In this document: positions 43,276-53,292 of the stretch, piece after piece
Layout: each line of letters opens with the position of its first letter
Position numbering within the stretch: position 1 is the stretch's first letter
Origin: Ralstonia pickettii
GTDB taxonomy: Bacteria > Pseudomonadota > Gammaproteobacteria > Burkholderiales > Burkholderiaceae
Reading direction: 5' to 3'
Length of the DNA stretch: 64,000 nucleotides
Assembly: GCF_001699815.1 (NCBI RefSeq)
Contig: NZ_MCGB01000087.1
Location: 1 to 64,000 of the forward strand
The notes under the pieces: generated by a model
The model's database searches: none
Seen by the model: the letters and a program-made list of their open reading frames with translations, nothing else
Told to the model about the DNA's origin: nothing
Made by a program: the position numbers and the translations under genes

Positions 43276-45656
43276 GATGCTTCCTTATCAAGATCCACGC
43301 GTACTGCCGGTGCCGCGCCGAGCGTCGTGTTCACGCTGTCAACGGCAAAGCGTTCGGGCAGGCACACCACCGTCTGGAACTGGCGGAACGCTGCGCCCTT
43401 GTGCTCGTCGGTGAAGCGCAGCTCAATGCGGCCATGCTCGCGCTTGAGGAACTCCAGCACGGCATCCATGCCAACGCCGCGCCCTGACACTTCCGTCACC
43501 TTGTCGGCAGTCGAGAAACCCGGGCGGAAGATGCACTGCGCGATGTCTTCGTCGGTGGCGTGCTGGTCTGCGCCAATCCAGCCGCGCTCCACGGCGATAC
43601 TGCGGATGCGCTCGAGCGCCAGGCCGCGGCCGTCATCGCACAGGGTGATCTGCAGCATGCCCTGGTCAACACCAACTTCGATGTCGACCTTGCCTGCGGC
43701 CGGCTTGCCGTGGGCGATACGCTCTTCGGCCGGTTCGATGCCGTGGTCGATGGAGTTGCGAAGCAGGTGCATGAACACGTTCTGCAGGATGCCGCGCGCC
43801 TCGGCGCGTACACGGTAGCCGTTGTCGTCGATGCGCACAGCCACCGGCTCCTTGCCCAGCTCCTGCGCCAGCGACGGTAGCGATTGCAGCGCGCCGGACA
43901 ACAGCGTGTCCACCGTCTCGCTGCCCAGCAGGCGCAGCAGTTGATGGACGGAATCGCGCATCGCCAGGAGTTCGTGCAGGTTACCCGGGTTGGCCGATTC
44001 CACCAGGCGCAGGCTTTCCTGAATGCGTGCCATCACATCGGGCGCGGCATGCGTGGCATTGCCCTGCGCCGCGTCCCCCTTGCGGCCCAGCTTCACCTCG
44101 TTGATGCGGGCGTAGTTCTCGATGGCCTCGCGCACGCGCGACAGCTCTTGCATCAGCCAGTCCTGATCCCAAGCGTGCTCGCTGTCGGGTTCGCGCAGCG
44201 CGTGGTAGGTCTGCTCGGTCTCGTGCACCACGTTGGTCAGGTGCTGCAGGTTGTATGTGCGCGCGTTGCCCTTGATGGTGTGCATGTTGCGGAACAGCGC
44301 CGCAATGGCTGCGCTGTCCGCCTGCGAATACTGGCGGATGATCCGTTCGTTCTCGTGCACGAAGGTCGTAGAGCTGTCGATGAAGTGCTGGAACTTCTCC
44401 TGGCTCACCGCCAGGATCTCGCCAATCATCTCCAGGTTGCGGCGCTGCTCGCTGGCCTCGGCGGCCAGCTTGCGCAGTTCGGTCACATCGCGCACGCACA
44501 GCATCAGGCGCAGGATCGTGTCGCTCTCATCGGTGATGGCCGACCACGACAGGTCGAGCGTCTTCACGCGCCCATCCGGCATGAGCTTTTCCACCTCGCT
44601 CGCCAGCAGATGCTGGTTGAACGCGAAGTTGATGATGTCCTGCCCGAGGCAGGCATCGACCGCCGCTTCCACCTGCGACAGCGTATCGGCGCCCAGGCTG
44701 GTATCGGCAAAGATCAGCTCCATCAACTTGCGGCCCGCGATCTCCTGCGTCTCAAAGATCGATTCGAGGTAGACCGAGTATTCCTCGTGCACCACACCGC
44801 CATCCACCACGGTCAGGATGCCCTGCTGCATGTTCTGCAGCATCGCCTGGATGTCGGCCGTCTTCTGCTTGAGCAGCGCGGCGTTCTCCTGGATCTTCTC
44901 GATCATCTGGTTGAACGCGACGACCGAGTGGCCGATCTCGTCCATGCGTCCCACCGGCACACGGCGCGTGAAATCCTGGCTGCTGGCGATCTCGCTCATT
45001 TCGGCCTGCATGCGCGTGAGCGGCCGGGTGATCTGGCGATACAGCAGCATGCCGATGGCGGTGAGCAGGACGACCGCCACGCCGCTCACCACGCCAATGG
45101 TGGTGGCCGTGCTCGCAAGCTTGCCATTCAGGCCGGCAATGGCTTCATCCTTTTCGCGGTTCTTCTCGATGCGCAGCGTCTCGACAATCTTTTCCAGCAC
45201 GTCGCGGTAGCTGGCCACGTTGGCAAACAGGAAGGCCTGTGCCAACTCGTCCTTGCCCGCGAGCTTCATGTCGGTGGTCTGCTGGATGGCGTCGACGTAG
45301 CTGTCGACGGCCTCTTTGGCCTGGGCAACCAGACCTTCCTGCGCGTGGCTGTTGGCGCGTTTGGCCTGTACATCCAATGCCGCACGCAGGGCGGCTTCTT
45401 TCGCCTTCAGGTCGTCCTTGGCCTGCGCGACGATGTTGGCGTCCGGTGCATACACCAACACCATCGTCGCCAACTGCACGTCCTTGACGAGCGATACCAG
45501 GTCGGCCGACGCCAGCGCGCTCGGCACCACACCTTCGGTCACCTGGCGGACCTCTGCAGCGCTGCTGCGGGTCTGGTAGACCGCGTATCCGCCGATGGCC
45601 GCCAGCGCGACAAACATCAACACCACCAGCAATGTAATGCGATGACGAATGGTCAT
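43272..45656 (-). CDS. Membrane-bound CheA-like hybrid sensor kinase (4HB-HAMP-Hpt-HATPase)
   Basis: The 794-residue protein has membrane segment 1 (about 8-26), a periplasmic four-helix-bundle MCP-type sensor (to about 180), membrane segment 2 (185-206), HAMP (about 207-260), a PAS-like region (270-395), an Hpt domain with the phosphorylatable His459 in HTIKGNAR, and a CheA-type ATPase: N-box [10 protein letters not shown] (630-639), G1 DDGRG (674-678), FRPGFS and G2 GRGVGM (725-730). No CheW-like regulatory domain is present, which separates it from true CheA. ATG 45656 is chosen over a frame extension to 45707. It heads the operon with MCP-like, CheC/CheX-like and CheY genes. Confidence 0.9.
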   Translation of the reverse strand: MTIRHRITLLVVLMFVALAAIGGYAVYQTRSSAAEVRQVTEGVVPSALASADLVSLVKDVQLATMVLVYAPDANIVAQAKDDLKAKEAALRAALDVQAKRANSHAQEGLVAQAKEAVDSYVDAIQQTTDMKLAGKDELAQAFLFANVASYRDVLEKIVETLRIEKNREKDEAIAGLNGKLASTATTIGVVSGVAVVLLTAIGMLLYRQITRPLTRMQAEMSEIASSQDFTRRVPVGRMDEIGHSVVAFNQMIEKIQENAALLKQKTADIQAMLQNMQQGILTVVDGGVVHEEYSVYLESIFETQEIAGRKLMELIFADTSLGADTLSQVEAAVDACLGQDIINFAFNQHLLASEVEKLMPDGRVKTLDLSWSAITDESDTILRLMLCVRDVTELRKLAAEASEQRRNLEMIGEILAVSQEKFQHFIDSSTTFVHENERIIRQYSQADSAAIAALFRNMHTIKGNARTYNLQHLTNVVHETEQTYHALREPDSEHAWDQDWLMQELSRVREAIENYARINEVKLGRKGDAAQGNATHAAPDVMARIQESLRLVESANPGNLHELLAMRDSVHQLLRLLGSETVDTLLSGALQSLPSLAQELGKEPVAVRIDDNGYRVRAEARGILQNVFMHLLRNSIDHGIEPAEERIAHGKPAAGKVDIEVGVDQGMLQITLCDDGRGLALERIRSIAVERGWIGADQHATDEDIAQCIFRPGFSTADKVTEVSGRGVGMDAVLEFLKREHGRIELRFTDEHKGAAFRQFQTVVCLPERFAVDSVNTTLGAAPAVRVDLDKEAS

Positions 45657-45903
45657 TTGAAATTCTCTCGATTCAACCGCTCCCCCTGAAAGAAGGGGGC
45701 GGTCCAATATGCTTTCCTAAACATCGGAGACGTAATTATTGAAGTCGGAAGATGACCACTCGATGACTGCCACATCAACCATCCGGGCATTTCGGCATTG
45801 CGTTTCCGATGATGATGGGGTTGCGGCGCGTATCCGCTCGCCACTTCGTTACCAGCGGAATCGTTTGGCACCCCTACTCAAGTGGGGAATTGTGCGAAAG
45901 CGC

Positions 45904-45930
45904 TAAAGTTATTTTCCCAGTCGCCGTTAA
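45904..45930 (+). promoter_or_regulatory. Sigma-28 (FliA)-like promoter in an AT-rich gap
   Basis: TAAAGTTA at 45904-45911, an 11-base spacer, and GCCGTTAA at 45923-45930 match the flagellar sigma-28 consensus TAAAGTTT-N11-GCCGATAA at 14 of 16 positions with the exact spacing. It points to the plus strand, toward the DUF1801 gene 192 bases away, not into the chemosensory operon. The 466-base gap 45657-46122 otherwise holds an AT-rich island (about 45905-46015) and a CCCCCT/AGGGGG hairpin at 45682-45699 in the kinase leader, and no gene. Confidence 0.5.
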
Positions 45931-46122
45931 TTAATTGCCTTTTTATTTTTCTTTTTTATTTCGCGAATGATTCTTTCGCGTTGATTCCAAAAATAGAAAA
46001 AAGGTATTTCTCAGTTTCCCGGCATGCAGCCTGATGGGGCGTCTCGCCCACTGTTGCGAATTGGCTACCGGCCCATGTTCCTGCCAGAATGTTTTGCTTG
46101 GCCCCTCCACCGAGGCAGACAC

Positions 46123-46518
46123 ATGAAGAAAAGCACGCAGGACACCGCCACACCCGCATCCGAGCTGATCGACGCACGCATTGCAGAGCTGGACGACTGG
46201 CGCGGCGAGATGCTCGCCCGCCTGCGCGCCGTCATCAGCGCGGCCGACCCCGACGTGGTGGAAGAATGGAAATGGAGCGTGCCCGTGTGGTCGCACGATG
46301 GCCTGATCTGCACCGGCGAGGCCTATAAGCAGACGGTCAAGATGACGTTCGCCAAGGGCGCCTCCGTGCCTGACCCGTCTGGCCTCTTCAATTCCAGCCT
46401 GGACGGCAACACGCGCCGCGCCATCGACTTCCGCGAGGGCGACAAGGTGAACGAAAAAGCGTTGAAAGCGCTCATCCAGGCGGCCATTGCCGTGAACCAG
46501 GCCGGCGCCAAGCGTTGA
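46123..46518 (+). CDS. DUF1801 (YdhG-like) domain protein
   Basis: The 131-residue protein carries the DUF1801 signature: an N-terminal IDARIAELDDWRGEMLARLR helix, then EEWKWSVPVWSHDGLICTG and a VKMTFAKGASVPDPSGLFN segment. Family members are small cytosolic proteins of unknown function, some linked to iron or stress. The ATG at 46123 begins the family-typical region; the open frame upstream is not supported. A sigma-28-like promoter lies upstream. Confidence 0.82.
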   Translation: MKKSTQDTATPASELIDARIAELDDWRGEMLARLRAVISAADPDVVEEWKWSVPVWSHDGLICTGEAYKQTVKMTFAKGASVPDPSGLFNSSLDGNTRRAIDFREGDKVNEKALKALIQAAIAVNQAGAKR

Positions 46519-46595
46519 AGAACGTGCAAGCTCGCGCGGGTCGGTCCGGAGCCGTTAACATACGGCCCGCCTGATCAACCAACGGAGCAACCGCA

Positions 46596-46925
46596 GTGAT
46601 TCAACCGACCAGCGTATTCAAGGACAACCTCGCCCAACTGCCCGCCATTGACGGCATCGAGCGCATCGATCTGGTCGACGGCCAGGGCGCCGTGGTCGCC
46701 GACATCGAAAACAAGCCGGGCAAACAAGGTTCGGTGGCGGTGTACCACTACCTGCAGCAGGCGTTCGACCAGCTTGATGCCAAGGCCGCCGAGCACGGCC
46801 TCGCCGTGTTTGCCGAGCACACCATCGACGCGCGCAACCGCCCCGGCGCCCACCCGAATGTGGACCGCCTGCTGTCCATCGCGGCCGGTGAACCCGCACT
46901 GCGCATCAACGTCGTGAAGGCCTGA
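46596..46925 (+). CDS. DUF2322 family protein
   Basis: The 109-residue protein matches the DUF2322 family of beta- and gammaproteobacteria (FKDNLAQLPAIDGIERIDLV, then a C-terminal HPNVDRLLSI). No catalytic motif can be named. It is 77 bases after the DUF1801 gene and 159 bases before the glutamate dehydrogenase; the ATG has GGAG about 10 bases upstream. Confidence 0.8.
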   Translation: MIQPTSVFKDNLAQLPAIDGIERIDLVDGQGAVVADIENKPGKQGSVAVYHYLQQAFDQLDAKAAEHGLAVFAEHTIDARNRPGAHPNVDRLLSIAAGEPALRINVVKA

Positions 46926-47084
46926 CGACGCATCGCTGATGCCCGCTACAAGTAGCGGGTGAACCACCCGTTTTCTCGCTGCACCGCACACAGCCGCATC
47001 AACAAAGTGGAGCGCCGCCGACGCGGATTGCCAGCCATGGGCACGCGGCGTAGCATGAGGCAGCCCTTCTTCGGGAGCCGCCTC

Positions 47085-50000
47085 ATGTCTGCCCAGCACG
47101 AAGACAAGGTCCGCCAGCACATGGCGGATGCCGTGGCCCTGGCGCGCGAACGTGCGCCCGATATTGCCGACCTGTTCGAGCCGTTCCTGCGGCACTACTA
47201 CGGTCTGGCAGACCCCGAAGACGTGATCTCGCGCAGCGTGGCCGACCTCTACGGCGCAGCGATGGCGCACTGGCAGCTGGGTCAGAAATTCGTGTCGGGG
47301 CAACCGCGCGTACGCGTCTACAACCCGAGCCTCGAACAGCACGGCTGGTACTGCAGCCACACGGTCGTTGAAATCGTCAACGACGACATGCCGTTCCTGT
47401 TCGACTCCGTGACAATGGAGATCAACCGGCAGGGGCTGGCGCTGCATTCCGCCTTCCACCCGGTCTACCGCGTACAGCGCGATGGCGCAGGCATGCGCGT
47501 GGCGGTCGAGGCCGGCGGCGGCGTACAGCGCCCGGCGGCACTCGCGGGCGACATGCCCGACACGCCCGCCGATGCGGACAAAGAAGCTCACGGCGTTGCT
47601 CGCTTCGAGTCGGCCATCCACATCGAGGTCGACCGGTTCTCCGAGGCGGACCGCCTGCAGGCTTTGCACGACGGCCTGATGCGTGTGCTGGGCGACGTGC
47701 GCGCCGCGGTGGAAGACTGGAATCCCATGCAGGCTGCCGCCCAGACCGCCATCGACGCGCTGGCCGCACGTGCCGCACAGCCCTCGACCGGCGACGTGGA
47801 ACGCGCCGAGATTGCCGAAACACAGGCCTTCCTCAGTTGGATGCTCGAGCGGCACTTCACCTTCCTTGGCTACCGTGACTACGAACTGATTACGCAAGAC
47901 GATGGCCATTACCTGCGCGGCATACCCGGCACAGGCCTGGGCGTGCTGCGTGAAGCGCTGCGCGACACCTCCACGCCGGACACGACGCGCCTGGCACCGG
48001 GGGCCGCAAAATTCATCGACGCGCCCGAGCCCATCTTCCTCACCAAGGCCAATTCGCGGGCGACCGTGCACCGGCCCGGGTATCTCGACTACATCGGCAT
48101 CAAGCTGTTCGACGCGCAGGGGCGTGTCTGTGGGCAGCGGCGTTTCCTGGGCATGTACACGTCGAACGTCTACATGGTCCCGGCCGAGGACATTCCGCTG
48201 GTGCGCCGCAAGGTGGCCGACGTCATCCGACGCACGGGCTTCCTTCCCGACGGACATCTGGCCAAGACACTGGTCACGATCCTGGAGCAATACCCCCGCG
48301 ACGAACTGTTTCAGATAGACGCCGAAGCGCTGCACGACATCGCACTGGGCATCCTGCGGTTGCAGGAGCGCCAGCGCACGCGCCTTTTCGTGCGGCGCGA
48401 TCCGTTTGACCGCTTCGTGTCGTGCCTCGTGTTTGTGCCGCGCGAGAAGTTCAACACCGACCTGCGCGTGCGCATCCAGGGCCTGCTGCAGGCGGCGTAT
48501 CGCGGCACCGCCGTGGAGTTCACGCCGCAGCTGTCGGAGTCGATGCTGGCGCGCATCCATATCACCGTGCGCACCCAGCCGGGCAACGTGCCCGAGGTGG
48601 ACGTGGCCGAGTTGGAAGACCGCATCGTGCAGGCCGCCCGGCGCTGGCAGGACGACCTGGCCGACGCGCTGCTCGAACGCGGCGGTGAAGAGCGGGGCAA
48701 CCGCCTGTTGCGCCGCTATGCCAGCGCGTTTCCCGCCGGTTTCCGCGAGGACTATGCCGCACGCCTGGCCGTGCGCGACATCGAACTGATGGAGCCGCTG
48801 CTCGCCGCCAATGCGGCGGATAACCTGCTGACCATGCAGCTCTACCGGCCGCTCGAAGCGCCGCCCGGTGCACTGCGTTTCAAGATCTACCGCGCCGGCC
48901 AGCCGACTTCGCTGTCGCACAGCCTGCCGATGCTTGAACACCTGGGCGTGCGCGTCAACGAAGAGCGGCCCTACTGCATCGAACCCGCCGACGCCGCCCC
49001 CATCTGGATGCACGACTTCGGCATGGAGACCATCGACGGCAGCGAAGTCGATCTGGACGAAGCCCGTGCACGCTTTGAAGACGCATTCGCGCGCATCTGG
49101 AGCGGCGAGCTGGAGAACGACGATCTCAACCGCCTCGTGCTGCAGGCTGGTCTGACCTGGCGCGAGGTGCGCATCCTGCGCGCGTATGCGCGCTACATCC
49201 GCCAGATCGGTTCGACCTTCAGCAACGCGTATATGGAAAGCGCGCTGAACGGCAATCCTTCGATTGCGCGGGCGCTGGTGCGGCTGTTCCTGGTGCGCTT
49301 CGACCCCACGCTTGCCGAGGCCGAGCGCTCGCGTGCGAGCGAAACGCTGCGCAAGCAGATCGACGAGGCGCTCGAAGACGTACCCAACCTGGATGAAGAC
49401 CGCATCCTGCGGCAGTTCCTGGGCGTGCTGGAAGCCACGCTGCGCACGAACTACTTCCAGAGCCCGCCGGACACGGCACACGGCCAGGGACAGGGGCAGC
49501 CCAAGCCGTATCTCTCGTTCAAATTCGACCCGGCGCGCGTGCCCGGCCTGCCCGAGCCCAAGCCGATGTTCGAAATCTGGGTGTATTCACCGCGCGTGGA
49601 AGGCGTGCACCTGCGCGGCGGCAAGGTCGCGCGCGGCGGCTTGCGCTGGTCTGACCGGCGCGAGGATTTCCGCACCGAGGTGCTGGGCCTGGTCAAGGCC
49701 CAGATGGTCAAGAACACGGTGATTGTGCCGGTGGGTTCCAAGGGCGGCTTTGTCGTCAAGCAACCGCCGCCGGCCGCCGACCGCGATGCGTATCTGGCCG
49801 AGGGCGTGGCGTGCTACCAGACCTTCCTGCGCGGGCTGCTCGACCTGACCGACAACTACGTCGACGGCCGCGTCGTGCCGCCGCGCGATGTCGTGCGCTA
49901 TGACGAAGACGACCCCTACCTGGTCGTTGCCGCCGACAAGGGCACGGCCACCTTCTCCGACTACGCCAACGCCATCTCGGCCGAATACGGCTTCTGGCTG

Positions 50001-52019
50001 GGCGATGCGTTCGCCTCCGGCGGCTCGGTGGGCTACGACCACAAGAAAATGGCCATCACCGCGCGTGGCGCATGGGAATCGGTCAAGCGCCACTTCAGCG
50101 AGATGGGCGTCGATACGCAGACGCAGGACTTCACCGTCGTGGGCGTGGGCGACATGTCGGGCGATGTGTTCGGCAACGGCATGCTGCTCTCGCGCCATAT
50201 CCGCCTGCTCGCGGCGTTCGACCATCGCCACATCTTTCTCGACCCGTCGCCCGATGCCGCCACGAGCTTTGCAGAGCGCGAGCGCCTGTTCAACCTGCCG
50301 CGTTCAAGCTGGGCCGATTACGAGCGGGCGCTGATCAGCCCCGGCGGCGGCATCTTCCCGCGCACGGTCAAGTCGATTGCGCTCACCCCAGAAGTGCGCG
50401 CCATGCTGGACGTAACGGCGACCGAGATGGCACCGAACGACCTGCTGCACGCCATCCTCAAGGCGCCCGCCGATCTGCTCTACAACGGCGGCATCGGCAC
50501 GTACATCAAGGCCAGCACCGAAACGCATGCCCAGGTGGGCGACCGCGCCAACGATGGCCTGCGTGTGAACGGCGCCGAGCTGCGCTGCAAGGTCGTGGCC
50601 GAGGGCGGCAACCTGGGCTGCACGCAACTCGGCCGCATCGAGTACGCGCAGCATGGCGGGCGCATCAACACCGATGCCATCGACAACTCGGCCGGGGTGG
50701 ACTGCTCCGATCACGAAGTCAACATCAAGATCCTGCTGGGCCTGGTCGTGGCCGACGGCGAGATGACGCTCAAGCAACGCAACACGCTGCTGGCCGAGAT
50801 GACCGACGAGGTGGGCGAACTGGTGCTGCGCGACAACTACTTCCAGACGCAAGCGCTGTCACTGGCGCGTACGCGCACGGCGCTGTGGCTCGACCCGGAA
50901 GCACGGCTGATGCGGCATCTGGAACGCAGCGGTCGCCTGAACCGTGCGATCGAATTCCTGCCCGCCGATGAAGAGATCGACGCCCGCCGGGCCAGCGGCG
51001 GTGGTTTGACCACGCCCGAACGCGCGGTGCTGATGGCCTACAGCAAGATGTGGCTGTACGACGTGCTGCTAGGCAGCGATCTGCCCGATCAACCGTTCGT
51101 GGCCGATGGTTTGCCGGCGTACTTTCCACGGCCCCTGCACACGCGCTGCGCCACGTCGATCCCCCGGCACACGCTGCGGCGCGAGATCCTGGCGACGATG
51201 CATGCGAACGCGCTCGTCAACCGAGCCGGCGTGACGTTCGTGCACCGGATGGCCGAAGAAACCGGCGCGGAACCGCTTGCAGTGGTGTGGGCAAGCCTTG
51301 TTGCGCGCGCTGTCTACCGGCTCGACGGGCTCTGGGAAGAAGTCGATGCCCTCGATGCGCAGGTGCCGCACGAGACGCAAACCGCCCTGTTCACCTCACT
51401 CGCGCAACTGCACGAGCGCGCCACCCTGTGGTTCCTGCGGCGGCGCGTGTCGGACGTGCCGACCGCGGTGGAACGGTTCCGGGCTGCGGTGGATGCGCTC
51501 GCTCCCGAAATCAGCGCGCTGCAAACGGAGGAATCCGCGCAGGCCGCCGCGCAACAGCAGCAGGTGTTCAGCGAAGCCGGTGTGCCGGAAACGCTGGCGC
51601 GTGTGGCGACCGGTGTGCCGGCGCGCGTGTCGTTGCTCGACATTGCCGAAGTTGCAACCACCCGCGGCTGCGATGCACGGCTCGCCGCCCGCGTGTACTT
51701 TGCCCTCGACCAGCCGCTGGGTTACGGATGGCTGCAAGGCGGCATCCTCGGCCTGCCGACGCAAACGCATTGGCAGATGCTGGCGCGTGCAACGCTGCTC
51801 GAAGAACTGGGGCAACTGCGACGGCGGCTTACGCAGTCGGTGTTGCAAGATGCGGCGCCCGGCGCAAGCGCCGACGCCCTCATCGAGACCTGGCGGGCAA
51901 CACGGCAGGAAGCGCTGGCGCGCTATAACCGCGTCATCGCCGACCAGGTGGCTACCGGCTCGCCTGACCTGGCGATGCTGTCGGTGGGGCTCCGGGCACT
52001 GGCCGAGGTCGATGCCTGA
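47085..52019 (+). CDS. NAD-specific glutamate dehydrogenase, large (GDH-180) type
   Basis: The 1,644-residue enzyme belongs to the GDH-180 class, which oxidatively deaminates glutamate to 2-oxoglutarate and ammonia with NAD. The N-terminal half holds regulatory ACT-like domains. The catalytic block near the middle includes RGGKVARGGLRWSDRREDFR, VPVGSKGGFVVKQ with the catalytic Lys, GVGDMSGDVFGNGM for NAD binding, and GGNLGCTQLGR. ATG 47085 is preceded by GGGAG and starts MSAQHEDKVRQH; the frame is open back to 46959 but that part is basic and unlike the family. It can feed the 2-oxoglutarate pool that the 2-aminoadipate pathway also supplies. Confidence 0.93.
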   Translation: MSAQHEDKVRQHMADAVALARERAPDIADLFEPFLRHYYGLADPEDVISRSVADLYGAAMAHWQLGQKFVSGQPRVRVYNPSLEQHGWYCSHTVVEIVNDDMPFLFDSVTMEINRQGLALHSAFHPVYRVQRDGAGMRVAVEAGGGVQRPAALAGDMPDTPADADKEAHGVARFESAIHIEVDRFSEADRLQALHDGLMRVLGDVRAAVEDWNPMQAAAQTAIDALAARAAQPSTGDVERAEIAETQAFLSWMLERHFTFLGYRDYELITQDDGHYLRGIPGTGLGVLREALRDTSTPDTTRLAPGAAKFIDAPEPIFLTKANSRATVHRPGYLDYIGIKLFDAQGRVCGQRRFLGMYTSNVYMVPAEDIPLVRRKVADVIRRTGFLPDGHLAKTLVTILEQYPRDELFQIDAEALHDIALGILRLQERQRTRLFVRRDPFDRFVSCLVFVPREKFNTDLRVRIQGLLQAAYRGTAVEFTPQLSESMLARIHITVRTQPGNVPEVDVAELEDRIVQAARRWQDDLADALLERGGEERGNRLLRRYASAFPAGFREDYAARLAVRDIELMEPLLAANAADNLLTMQLYRPLEAPPGALRFKIYRAGQPTSLSHSLPMLEHLGVRVNEERPYCIEPADAAPIWMHDFGMETIDGSEVDLDEARARFEDAFARIWSGELENDDLNRLVLQAGLTWREVRILRAYARYIRQIGSTFSNAYMESALNGNPSIARALVRLFLVRFDPTLAEAERSRASETLRKQIDEALEDVPNLDEDRILRQFLGVLEATLRTNYFQSPPDTAHGQGQGQPKPYLSFKFDPARVPGLPEPKPMFEIWVYSPRVEGVHLRGGKVARGGLRWSDRREDFRTEVLGLVKAQMVKNTVIVPVGSKGGFVVKQPPPAADRDAYLAEGVACYQTFLRGLLDLTDNYVDGRVVPPRDVVRYDEDDPYLVVAADKGTATFSDYANAISAEYGFWLGDAFASGGSVGYDHKKMAITARGAWESVKRHFSEMGVDTQTQDFTVVGVGDMSGDVFGNGMLLSRHIRLLAAFDHRHIFLDPSPDAATSFAERERLFNLPRSSWADYERALISPGGGIFPRTVKSIALTPEVRAMLDVTATEMAPNDLLHAILKAPADLLYNGGIGTYIKASTETHAQVGDRANDGLRVNGAELRCKVVAEGGNLGCTQLGRIEYAQHGGRINTDAIDNSAGVDCSDHEVNIKILLGLVVADGEMTLKQRNTLLAEMTDEVGELVLRDNYFQTQALSLARTRTALWLDPEARLMRHLERSGRLNRAIEFLPADEEIDARRASGGGLTTPERAVLMAYSKMWLYDVLLGSDLPDQPFVADGLPAYFPRPLHTRCATSIPRHTLRREILATMHANALVNRAGVTFVHRMAEETGAEPLAVVWASLVARAVYRLDGLWEEVDALDAQVPHETQTALFTSLAQLHERATLWFLRRRVSDVPTAVERFRAAVDALAPEISALQTEESAQAAAQQQQVFSEAGVPETLARVATGVPARVSLLDIAEVATTRGCDARLAARVYFALDQPLGYGWLQGGILGLPTQTHWQMLARATLLEELGQLRRRLTQSVLQDAAPGASADALIETWRATRQEALARYNRVIADQVATGSPDLAMLSVGLRALAEVDA

Positions 52020-52028
52020 TGCAGTCCG

Positions 52029-53279
52029 CTATCGGGCGCGTGCCAGTGCCGCATTGACGCGCACCGGCGGCGTGTCGTGCGAAAACGGCGGCTGCACAAC
52101 GAAGGCATCCACCACGCCGGGCTCGAAGAACAGGCAGTACGTCGAGCCGCCGTACTGGAAGAAGCCAAGCTCCTCGCCCTTGCGTACATGCTGGCCCGGC
52201 GTCACGTCGACCATGCACGACGACACCTCGGCCATGCCGATGAACACGCAACCCACGGTGCCCATGTCCGGGTCGTCGCAGGCGATGGTGATGATGGCGC
52301 GGGCGGCCATGGCCGCGCTGTAGCCTTGCGAATCGTTCAGCCCTTCCGGGTCGGCGCCCTCGGATTCCACGCACGAGTAGTACGTGCCGTCCACATGATA
52401 GGTATCAACGATGGTACCGGCGACGGGCGCGTGCCAGCGGTGGTAGTTGTAGGCGCTCAGGAACGCCTGATACACGCTGCCGCCGGCGTAGCGTTCCGCC
52501 AACTGCGCCTTGTCCGGCCCGAAGATGTCGCGCAATGAGTACGGTTGCGCCTTGATCCAGAACGCATCTTCATAGCGTGTGTCGTGGCTGATGTTGTAGG
52601 GCGCTGCCTCGCAGGCGCTGACGATCAGCTTGTTGTCGTCCTCGCCCGCGACCGGCCGCACGCCGGCACGAAAGCGGCGCGTGAAGAAGTCGTTCCACGA
52701 GGTGAAGCCCCAATACGGCAGCGACGGATCACACAGAAACTGCTCCATGCCGATACGCCGTGTCGCTTCGGGGCTGAACCAGCCGTCCGGCTCGTGCGTG
52801 TTCAGGTACGCACGCGAATGCGGGCCGCCGAGGAAAGCGCTCCAGCCATTGAGCACCGCCTTGAGCGCATCGTTGAAGCGTCGATCACGGAACAGCGCAT
52901 AACCGGAAGGCATGCACATCGGCCAGTCGAGCAACGCGTTGAGCGGACAGATCACCAGGGCTTTTTGGCTGAAGCGCGGCGCGCACGTGACGATGTGGTC
53001 GATGGCAAGCAGCAATTCTGAGCTGTCCTTGTAGCCAAGTTCGTATCCGAGGTCCGTCGCTTCGTCGATGGCCCGAGCAAGGTGCATGCGCAATGCGGGC
53101 TCGCCATCGATCAGGCTGGCGAGTACGCGCACGGCAGCCACCGAGGGTGTCTTTGACGGACGTGACAGTGCTTGTGCGACAAGCTCGGTGCGAAACGCCG
53201 CCAGCTGCGCCTCGCCTTCGGGCAACCAGTGGCCGAGCCGGCGGCGCCGGTCCAACAGAACATTCGATACTGCTTTCAA
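52029..53279 (-). CDS. Phosphatidylserine-decarboxylase-fold pyruvoyl decarboxylase (PsiD-like)
   Basis: The 416-residue protein has an N-terminal PSD-associated domain (about 1-150) and a C-terminal decarboxylase domain with the self-cleavage site GGST (in FFQYGGSTYC), where the Ser becomes the pyruvoyl cofactor. This two-domain layout is that of PsiD, the fungal L-tryptophan decarboxylase, and of related bacterial proteins; ordinary bacterial PSD enzymes are shorter and membrane-bound. The substrate is open: phosphatidylserine or an aromatic amino acid. The start is a TTG at 53279 with AAGGAGG 7 bases before it, the only supported start in the frame. Confidence 0.82.
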   Translation of the reverse strand: MKAVSNVLLDRRRRLGHWLPEGEAQLAAFRTELVAQALSRPSKTPSVAAVRVLASLIDGEPALRMHLARAIDEATDLGYELGYKDSSELLLAIDHIVTCAPRFSQKALVICPLNALLDWPMCMPSGYALFRDRRFNDALKAVLNGWSAFLGGPHSRAYLNTHEPDGWFSPEATRRIGMEQFLCDPSLPYWGFTSWNDFFTRRFRAGVRPVAGEDDNKLIVSACEAAPYNISHDTRYEDAFWIKAQPYSLRDIFGPDKAQLAERYAGGSVYQAFLSAYNYHRWHAPVAGTIVDTYHVDGTYYSCVESEGADPEGLNDSQGYSAAMAARAIITIACDDPDMGTVGCVFIGMAEVSSCMVDVTPGQHVRKGEELGFFQYGGSTYCLFFEPGVVDAFVVQPPFSHDTPPVRVNAALARAR

Positions 53280-53292
53280 AGAAGAGGCCTCC

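Noticed and set aside
43884-45689. A 601-residue frame on the plus strand over the chemosensory kinase
   Set aside because: Low-complexity His/Leu/Gln-rich translation without a start signal; the minus strand carries full kinase motifs.
46575-49481. A 968-residue open frame antisense to the glutamate dehydrogenase
   Set aside because: Its composition is shadow-like (His/Arg/Val/Gln-rich), it has no family resemblance, and the opposite strand encodes a recognised enzyme.
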